A stretch of DNA of 64,000 nucleotides, from NCBI RefSeq assembly GCF_024623325.1, contig NZ_JANJZD010000001.1, positions 62,001-126,000 of the forward strand. The letters run 5' to 3'. Position 1 is the stretch's first letter. Every line of letters starts with the position of its first letter. Source of the DNA: Acetatifactor muris. GTDB lineage: Bacteria; Bacillota; Clostridia; Lachnospirales; Lachnospiraceae. Below the pieces are notes generated by a model. That model ran no database searches. It was given only the letters and a program-made list of their open reading frames with translations, and was not told the origin of the DNA. Both the position numbers and the translations under genes were made by a program. This document shows, piece by piece, positions 57,952-64,000 of this stretch.

Positions 57952-60522
57952 ATGGAAAGAAAAAATTACTGTTTTCCTTTTTTCTGGCTGCGGCAGGGAA
58001 GAAGGCAGGAACTGCCAGGCCGGATACAGGAGGTATATGAAAGCGGATGCAGGGCTTTTTGCGTAGAATCCAGGACACATGAGGATTTCTGCGGGCCGGA
58101 GTGGTGGAAGGACCTGGAGGTGATTTTGGAGGAAGCCGGGAAGCGGGGGATGAAGGTCTGGATTCTGGATGACAGGCATTTTCCTACAGGATATGCCAAC
58201 GGAGTGTTGGAGGAAGGCGGGGAAACAACTGACAGTGACAGACGCTGGTTCCTGCGGGAACACCATGTGGATGTAGCGGGTCCTGCCCGGGAGATTGCGG
58301 TGTTGTGGCCGGGGTTGGAACCGGGGGAGAATGTGCTGGCAGCAGTGGCTTACCGCAGAGCAGGAAGAGGGGAGGAGCTGTCCGGAAGGGGGATAGATCT
58401 GACTGCGAATGGGGAAGGAGGATTCCTCTACTGGGATGTTCCGGAAGGGTATTACAGGATATTTTTCCTGATCAGGACCTTTCGGGGGAGACTTCCGGAA
58501 CAGGCAGCTTATATCAGCGGATTGACCGGGAGTTCCGTGAAAAGACTGATTCAGGCGGTATATGAGCCGCATTATATGCATCTTTCCCGATATTTCGGAA
58601 CGGTTCTGGAAGGCTTCTTCTCGGACGAGCCAGGGTTGTACAGTCAGCAGACAGGGCACTGGGGAGAAGACGCGGGACAGTATTACCGGACCCTGGGACA
58701 GCCGGGACTGGCACTTCCCTGGACGGAAGAGCTGCTCTTTGTAATGCCAAAACGGCTGGAGGAGGAAGGGATACCTTCCGGTAAGGGAGAGATATATGGT
58801 CTGCTGCCACTGCTCTGGTATCCCCATCGGGAGCTGGCTCCACAGGTCAGGCTTGCCTACATGGACGGGGTTACGAGATTGTGGGAATGTCATTTTTCCG
58901 GACAAATCGGGAAATGGTGCCGGGAACATGGGGTGTTGTACACAGGACATCTGATTGAGGATATGGGAGCGCATATGCGCCTGGGCGCCGGTGCGGGACA
59001 CTATTTCAGAGCTTTGTCAGGCCAGGATATCAGCGGGGTTGACATTGTGCTGCAACAGGTCCTGCCCGGGTTCGCAGGATATGATGCCGCCTCCATTGTG
59101 GCCGGCGGTGTGGCCGGCAGCGAATTTTTCCACTATGTGCTGCCAAAGCTGGCTGTTTCCCTGGCCAGGATGGAGTCGGAGATGCAAGGCAGGGCTATGT
59201 GCGAGGTATTCGGAGCTTATGGCTGGGCGGAAGGGGCCGATTGCATGAAATGGCTGATGGACTTCCTGCTGGTCAGGGGAATCAACCGCTTTGTGCCTCA
59301 TGCTTTCTCAGACCGTTATCCGGATCCCGACTGTCCGCCCCATTTCGGTGCTATGGGAAATGACCCGCAGTTTCCGGGTTTTTCCAGCGTGATTCATTAT
59401 GTAAACCAGGTCTGTCATATACTGGAGGGAACTGACCTGCAGGCGGCAGGGGCCATACTCTACCCGGCGGAAGGGGAGTGGATGAGTACTCCACGATATT
59501 GCACCCCGGACAGAATTGCCCGGGAGTTGTACGATGCCCATGTGGATTTTGATATCCTGTCTCTGGACTACCTGGAGCAGGGGCAGATCCGGGAAGGGAA
59601 ACTGGAGGTGAATGGATATGAACATACCTTTCTGGCAGTTCCTTATGCAGAGCAGTATCCAAAGAGGCTGTATCAGATACTTCGCAGAATGGAAAGTCAG
59701 GGGCTGACGGTATTCTGGCAGGACAGGCCGGAGGCTTTCGATAAATTTTCAGAGGGGTTGATTCGGGAAATACGAGACAGAAAGCTGGCCTGGCAGTATG
59801 GAAACGTACCTGCGGGATTGCGGATTGGATGGTTTCAAAAAGGAAGCGCCAACTGGTTCATGCTGTTCTGGGAGGAGATCGGGGAGCCCTGTGACTGTGT
59901 GGTGGAGCTGCCCTGTGATGGAGCTTTTCTTCGAATCGACCTGATGGGAGAAAAAGTGACCAGAGGGGAGGCAGTGGAGGGAAAAGTGCATGTCAGCCTT
60001 ACACCGTACCAGTCGTGCCTGATTGGATTTGATGATTTTTCGGAAAAATACTCAGCGGGAGCAGGCACAGAGGATCGCTGGGAAGAGGTTACGATTCCAG
60101 ACCTTTTGTGGGAGATTGGACTGAAAGAACAGGGACTGGAGAAGGACTACCGAATAGTGAGGGAGGATTCCACGCTGTTTGCCATCACCGGCAGAAAGGG
60201 CTGGCCCCGGTTTTCCGGGAATATCCGCTATCGTACATGCCTGAAGCTGGAGGCTCCGGGAGAGTGGGGAATCGATCTGGGAGATGTGGGTGTCACAGCA
60301 AGGCTCAAGGTAAACGGCAGGGAGCTCGGCATACGGATCTGTTCGCCCTACCGGTGGGAGATCTCGGAAGCGGTCATTGCGGGAGAGAACTTTTTGGAAA
60401 TCGAGGTGGCCAACACGTTAGTGCATCGTGTCAGAGATCGCTTTTCGGAGTACATGCAGATACGACCCGGTGGTTTGCTGGGGCCGGTGCGGGTGTTTAA
60501 AATTGTTCCTGGTTCACAGTGA
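57952..60522 (+). CDS. Glycosyl hydrolase, GH106-like (possible alpha-L-rhamnosidase)
   Basis: An 856-residue cytoplasmic protein without a signal peptide. The N-terminal half looks like a TIM barrel of the Lachnospiraceae 'glycosyl hydrolase' group related to GH106 (CFPFFWLRQGRRQELP, CRAFCVESRTHEDFCGPEWW, VWILDDRHFPTGYANG, and EGFFSDEPG with candidate acidic catalytic residues). The C-terminus is a galactose-binding jelly-roll domain (WGIDLGDVGVTARLKVNGRELG). It would cleave glycosides imported by the upstream ABC system. Rhamnosidase activity is suggested only by family resemblance. Confidence 0.7.
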   Translation: MERKNYCFPFFWLRQGRRQELPGRIQEVYESGCRAFCVESRTHEDFCGPEWWKDLEVILEEAGKRGMKVWILDDRHFPTGYANGVLEEGGETTDSDRRWFLREHHVDVAGPAREIAVLWPGLEPGENVLAAVAYRRAGRGEELSGRGIDLTANGEGGFLYWDVPEGYYRIFFLIRTFRGRLPEQAAYISGLTGSSVKRLIQAVYEPHYMHLSRYFGTVLEGFFSDEPGLYSQQTGHWGEDAGQYYRTLGQPGLALPWTEELLFVMPKRLEEEGIPSGKGEIYGLLPLLWYPHRELAPQVRLAYMDGVTRLWECHFSGQIGKWCREHGVLYTGHLIEDMGAHMRLGAGAGHYFRALSGQDISGVDIVLQQVLPGFAGYDAASIVAGGVAGSEFFHYVLPKLAVSLARMESEMQGRAMCEVFGAYGWAEGADCMKWLMDFLLVRGINRFVPHAFSDRYPDPDCPPHFGAMGNDPQFPGFSSVIHYVNQVCHILEGTDLQAAGAILYPAEGEWMSTPRYCTPDRIARELYDAHVDFDILSLDYLEQGQIREGKLEVNGYEHTFLAVPYAEQYPKRLYQILRRMESQGLTVFWQDRPEAFDKFSEGLIREIRDRKLAWQYGNVPAGLRIGWFQKGSANWFMLFWEEIGEPCDCVVELPCDGAFLRIDLMGEKVTRGEAVEGKVHVSLTPYQSCLIGFDDFSEKYSAGAGTEDRWEEVTIPDLLWEIGLKEQGLEKDYRIVREDSTLFAITGRKGWPRFSGNIRYRTCLKLEAPGEWGIDLGDVGVTARLKVNGRELGIRICSPYRWEISEAVIAGENFLEIEVANTLVHRVRDRFSEYMQIRPGGLLGPVRVFKIVPGSQ

Positions 60523-60542
60523 AGACAAACCTTTCCGGCATC

Positions 60543-60571
60543 TTTACAAAAGGTGAAAATAATAGTATACT
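60543..60571 (+). promoter_or_regulatory. Promoter upstream of the second AraC gene
   Basis: TTTACA (60543-60548), a 17-bp spacer and TATACT (60566-60571). Transcription would begin near 60578 and leave a leader of about 250 nt that contains the small relic at 60601-60774. Confidence 0.7.
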
Positions 60572-60600
60572 TTGAACAAATTTCGAGAACAAAACTGATT

Positions 60601-60774
60601 GAGGGGAAACAGCTGGCTTGCAGGCAGGGTACTGCTGCTCAGCGGGAGATGGCAGAGGAAATTCTGAAAATTGTAAGGGACAACTGGGAAAGCTTAGCTG
60701 TGAAGTACAGCATTCCCCGTGGCAGGATGGAAGACATGCGCCCTGTATTCAGTGCCTGTTACGAACATCTGTAG
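60601..60774 (+). pseudogene. Possible C-terminal remnant of a HipA-like protein
   Basis: An open frame ending at 60774 encodes GKQLACRQGTAAQREMAEEI then KIVRDNWESLAVKYSIPRGR and MEDMRPVFSACYEHL. The latter resembles the C-terminal helices of HipA-like kinases as I remember them, but the match is short and I am unsure. The frame opens inside the promoter at 60543, so no normal start exists. It may be a relic or a chance open frame in the leader. Confidence 0.3.
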
Positions 60775-60827
60775 CCGCCATGGTCATACAGAACAGATTG
60801 ACAGATTCCATGGAGAGGAGCATGTAT

Positions 60828-62726
60828 ATGCCGTGGAAAGGGAATAGCAGACGACTGGATTTCGGGAAGAGATGGCAGAACGGGCAGTCATCAGATAAAA
60901 ATGTACTGCGCAATATTATATTTTCTTATCTGCTGATTATGGTAGTGATTGTCGGTATCTGGATTGTGTCCATGCGGCAGATGTCCCGGGTGATTGCATC
61001 TCAGAACGAAATCATCTATAAAAATGTACTGGAAGTACTGTCCATGAGTATGGACAAGGATCTGGCGATTATGGAGAGAACGGCATTGAGTATTGCGCTG
61101 TCTAAGGAATCCAAACAGCTGCTGTCCTCCTGGAAGGAAGAACGGGGCAATATCCTGCAGATCAGGAGCCTGAAGGAAAGCATGGCCAGCGCCATGGCCA
61201 ACCAGAGTGTAATTACCAACTGCTTTGTCTATATGCGGAATAAGGATTATTGCATCGCGTACAACACATCCGGCCCTACACTTACGTATTACCGGACTTA
61301 CATTGCCGGGCTGGGAGCGGAATATGAGGAATGGGTGCAGTGGATGGACGGGATGGAACGCAACGGCTATTACCTCCTGGAGACAGAAGGAGAACAACAT
61401 ATCTATTATGTGTATCTGATGCCCCTGAACAGCTTTCGAAGGGAGGCAATCATTTTCCTGGAAATGTCCAGGCAGGGGATACATGAGCGTCTGAAGCGCC
61501 TGAAAGAATCCCCGGACACACATTATGAACTGATTACTTCTAATGGCGTTTCCATTCTGGGTGAGAGTGACGGGGAGGAGGACTGTCAGGTCATAGAGCT
61601 GATCTCCGGGGAATCCGGGTGGACTTACCGCAGCTATGTCCAGAACCGTCAGTTCGACAGATATCTGTCAGACTCCACCAGGCTTATGCTTCTGGGGATT
61701 ATCGGTATTACGGTCATCTGTGCGGCCGCACTGCTTATCTCTTTTAAGGCAAACTATCTGCCATTAAAGAAAATCATCAACAGTTTGGAGATGTCCATGG
61801 ACAGACCTAAGGGTAAGACCGGTGAATATCGGTATGTGTGGGATTCTTTTGAACATTTGCTTCTGACCCAGAAGAAGAATCAGGGGGAACTGGAGGCAAA
61901 CCGCAGGAAGCTGAAAACCGTGTATCTCCAATATTTGCTCAGCGGCAGATGCAGGCCGGAGAATATACATACCAATGACCTGAAGCTTTTTAATCTTGAC
62001 TTTCTGGAGAACGGTTTCCGGGTGCTGGCATTTGTACTGACCTCCGAGGAGGATGCGGAGAAGAGCGGTTATATTTTCCGGGAAAGGGGGATTTACCCGG
62101 ATGAATCGCTGTCTGTGGACGCTACCTTCGGCCGCAGTCAGGGGAATGTTCTGTATTATTTTCTGAGCAGACCCGAAGAGAGGGATTCTCAGCAGGAGAC
62201 ATTGGGCTGCTTACAGGACGAACTATCCCTCAGGGGATATTCATGCCATATCTGTGTCAGCAATGTGTATACCGGCAGCTTAAAGGCTTATGCCGCTTAT
62301 GAGGAGACCACAGAACTTGTCAGGACGGTTCCCTGGAAGCCGGGAGTCCCCGGTCTGCTGTTCTATGAAGACTATCTCAGAGACAGGCGGCAGAACCGGC
62401 TGAAGGAAGATATTACAGCATATATTATGGCCAATTACAGCAATCCGGCCCTCAGCGTGGAGGATGTCTGTGCCGCATTGGGGAAATCGGCCTCCGGGAT
62501 CAATAAGCAGCTGAAGGAATCGGGTTGTGAGAGTGTGCTGTACTATATCAACCAGGTGCGCGTGGAGGAGGCAAAACGCATTTTCAGGGAAGCAGCAGGT
62601 CAGCTTTCTGTGAAAGAGGTCATGCGGATGGCCGGCTATGAGAATCAGAATACTTTTACCCGGGTATTTCGAAAATATGAAGGCATGACACCATCAGAGT
62701 ATGCTGCCAAGGTGCAGAAGGCATGA
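60828..62726 (+). CDS. Second transmembrane AraC-family regulator
   Basis: A 632-residue protein. ATG 60828 is chosen because GGAGAGGAG lies eight bases upstream; the open frame continues far upstream without a start signal. It has an N-terminal helix (IIFSYLLIMVVIVGIWIVS), an extracellular region of ~250 residues, a second helix near 288-308 (LMLLGIIGITVICAAALLI), a cytoplasmic linker and a C-terminal AraC domain (LSVEDVCAALGKSASGINKQLKE and VKEVMRMAGYENQNTFTRVFRKYEGMTPSEYA). It probably regulates the downstream binding protein and its transporter, which continues beyond the window. Confidence 0.9.
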   Translation: MPWKGNSRRLDFGKRWQNGQSSDKNVLRNIIFSYLLIMVVIVGIWIVSMRQMSRVIASQNEIIYKNVLEVLSMSMDKDLAIMERTALSIALSKESKQLLSSWKEERGNILQIRSLKESMASAMANQSVITNCFVYMRNKDYCIAYNTSGPTLTYYRTYIAGLGAEYEEWVQWMDGMERNGYYLLETEGEQHIYYVYLMPLNSFRREAIIFLEMSRQGIHERLKRLKESPDTHYELITSNGVSILGESDGEEDCQVIELISGESGWTYRSYVQNRQFDRYLSDSTRLMLLGIIGITVICAAALLISFKANYLPLKKIINSLEMSMDRPKGKTGEYRYVWDSFEHLLLTQKKNQGELEANRRKLKTVYLQYLLSGRCRPENIHTNDLKLFNLDFLENGFRVLAFVLTSEEDAEKSGYIFRERGIYPDESLSVDATFGRSQGNVLYYFLSRPEERDSQQETLGCLQDELSLRGYSCHICVSNVYTGSLKAYAAYEETTELVRTVPWKPGVPGLLFYEDYLRDRRQNRLKEDITAYIMANYSNPALSVEDVCAALGKSASGINKQLKESGCESVLYYINQVRVEEAKRIFREAAGQLSVKEVMRMAGYENQNTFTRVFRKYEGMTPSEYAAKVQKA

Positions 62727-62780
62727 AAGCTATTTTAACTGTTCTGTTGTATAAATTGCATAATTAAATCAAGTAAACAG

Positions 62781-62828
62781 AAAAGGAATTGTCTACTATA
62801 TTGAAATTAGTGACAGATTCCTTTTTTT
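62781..62828 (+). terminator. Terminator after the second AraC gene
   Basis: AAAAGGAAT (62781-62789) pairs with ATTCCTTTT (62817-62825), followed by further T residues. Confidence 0.8.
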
Positions 62829-62920
62829 GTGGACTGACAAGTCCGGGAAATCGTGATATCTTTTGGTAAACATGGCCATGTTAATACTGGAAATTATGAT
62901 TCAAAAATGGAGGACCTGTA

Positions 62921-64000
62921 ATGAAAACGAAACGATTGATTGCTCTATTGGCCGTTCTGACAATGCTTGCAGTTACTGCCTGTGGGAACGAAACCGACGG
63001 AAGCGCTGGCAATGAAAGCAGTAATATGTCTTCGCAGCCATCATCCGGCGGCTCTGCCGAAGCATCCGGCGCCTTGGAGGCGGGATCACAGGAAACAGAT
63101 GCCTTTTCCTATCCAATGGCAGATATCACACTGACCGTAAACATGGACACCGATCCTTATGATATGACGGAATATCCTTATCTGGCAGAGGAAAATTTCT
63201 TCTGGAATGTATTGAAGGAGAAAACAGGCGTAACCCTGAAAAATTTCGGGCCAACGCCGGAGGCTTATGTCTTTGATGAGGACTTCCTTGTGATGCTGCT
63301 TTCCGGGGATCTGCCGGATTTGCTGTGGGCCAACTGGGTGGAATATCCGGGAGGGCCTGCCGCCGCCATAGAGGAGGGCTACATCATTCCATTAAATGAC
63401 TATGCGGCGTATATGCCTAATCTGATGGCTTATCTGGAGGCAAATCCCGAGATTGCCAATCAGGTGACCCTGGATGACGGAACCATATTCTGCTTTCCCT
63501 TTGTCAGGGATATCGGCATGCAGATTGAGACCGGTGCGGCTATCCGCCAGGACTGGCTGGATGAGCAGAATCTGACTGTGCCTGTCACTGTGGAGGAGTG
63601 GCATGATACATTGGCCGCCCTGAAGCAGGCCTATAACCTGCCTGCTCCTCTGACCTTTGAGAGCAGATGGTTCTTCCTGGAGTACGCTATGACGCCCATC
63701 AGCTCCGCCTATGAAACCACATATCCTTTCTACATTGCGGGCGGTGAGGTACATTTCGGTCCGCTGGAGGAGAACTATAAGGAATTCATTGCGGAGATGG
63801 CCAGCTGGAACGCAGAGGGACTGATCGATCCGGATATGCCTACTGTGGACAAGAGTACTGTCACCTCCAAGATGGCAAGCGGCGAATGTGCCATCAGCAT
63901 CAACCAGCTGGGTAAAATGACCAGCTGCCTGAATTCCAATGAAGGAACGGGTTATAAGCTGTCTTCTGTTCCTAGCGCGGTATCCGCAGTCGGCGAAGAG
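62921..64000 (+). CDS. Extracellular solute-binding lipoprotein (3' end cut by window)
   Basis: The frame opens at ATG 62921 after TGGAGG and is still open at base 64000, giving 360 residues so far. The signal peptide KTKRLIALLAVLTMLAVTAC ends in a lipobox Cys, followed by a Ser/Gly/Glu linker. The mature part contains WNVLKEKTGVTLKNFGP and LLSGDLPDLLWANW, a pattern of large sugar ABC binding proteins. It is distinct from the binding protein at 56114. It presumably starts a second uptake operon under the upstream AraC regulator. Confidence 0.9.
   Translation, partial: MKTKRLIALLAVLTMLAVTACGNETDGSAGNESSNMSSQPSSGGSAEASGALEAGSQETDAFSYPMADITLTVNMDTDPYDMTEYPYLAEENFFWNVLKEKTGVTLKNFGPTPEAYVFDEDFLVMLLSGDLPDLLWANWVEYPGGPAAAIEEGYIIPLNDYAAYMPNLMAYLEANPEIANQVTLDDGTIFCFPFVRDIGMQIETGAAIRQDWLDEQNLTVPVTVEEWHDTLAALKQAYNLPAPLTFESRWFFLEYAMTPISSAYETTYPFYIAGGEVHFGPLEENYKEFIAEMASWNAEGLIDPDMPTVDKSTVTSKMASGECAISINQLGKMTSCLNSNEGTGYKLSSVPSAVSAVGEE

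Noticed and set aside
57928..59001. Minus-strand open frame (357 codons) within the glycosyl hydrolase gene
   Set aside because: Shadow of the GC-biased third positions of the hydrolase gene; no start signal.

Overview
The window looks like chromosomal DNA of a strictly anaerobic gut-type Lachnospiraceae (Clostridia, Bacillota). The evidence is a glycyl-radical-enzyme (GRE) bacterial microcompartment (BMC), asnA, CIRCE-controlled hsp20, Firmicutes-type LexA boxes (GAAC-N4-GTTC), a birA-small protein-coaX-dusB-greA housekeeping string, and sugar ABC systems without their own ATPase beside membrane-bound AraC regulators. I found no rRNA, tRNA, CRISPR array, prophage or intact insertion sequence.

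Region 1 (1-7356): a choline-type nucleotidyltransferase/kinase/transporter operon (LicC-LicA fusion, LicC-like, LicA-like, LicB-like) likely to decorate surface polymers with an amino alcohol. It is followed by a decayed AAA-ATPase/PD-(D/E)XK gene, an Rpn-family nuclease gene with an internal 24-bp tandem repeat, and an IspD/TarI-type cytidylyltransferase.

Region 2 (7621-24122): a complete BMC locus for L-fucose/L-rhamnose breakdown (GRM5-like). A class II aldolase would split the sugar phosphate to DHAP and lactaldehyde, and a reductase would give 1,2-propanediol. A B12-independent GRE dehydratase with its radical-SAM activase makes propionaldehyde. PduP and PduL carry it to propionyl phosphate, the zinc alcohol dehydrogenase and PduS handle redox balance, and BMC-H, BMC-T, BMC-P and EutS/PduU proteins form the shell. 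Two consensus promoters (7621 and 13350) precede two gene blocks, and a DeoR regulator closes the locus before a terminator. Unusual passengers are a nucleoside phosphorylase, a HIT hydrolase, a GlcG/PduO-C protein, an EutP-like GTPase, a lysine/glutamate-extended BMC-H, and a structured RNA element that occurs twice with compensatory stem changes.

Region 3 (24270-31619): citrate synthase, two membrane proteins of probable envelope glycan modification, a truncated GNAT, asnA (minus strand), a 59-residue membrane protein and a DinJ/YafQ toxin-antitoxin pair.

Region 4 (31852-43182): argF, then birA, a small conserved protein, coaX, dusB, a coiled-coil hypothetical and greA; hsp20 under CIRCE; an ECF sigma/anti-sigma pair on the minus strand; nfeD plus an SPFH protein; and dinB under a LexA box.

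Region 5 (43185-51535): a second Rpn-family gene with 21-bp repeats, an SDR oxidoreductase, a FIST sensor with a soluble chemoreceptor, a serine hydrolase, and a second SOS-controlled Y-family polymerase with its YolD partner.

Region 6 (51705-64000): a carbohydrate-uptake region: transmembrane AraC regulator, two permeases, a lipoprotein binding protein, a GH106-like glycosyl hydrolase, a second transmembrane AraC regulator, and the start of a second binding protein cut by the window edge. If the hydrolase is a rhamnosidase it could supply the BMC with substrate; that link is inference.
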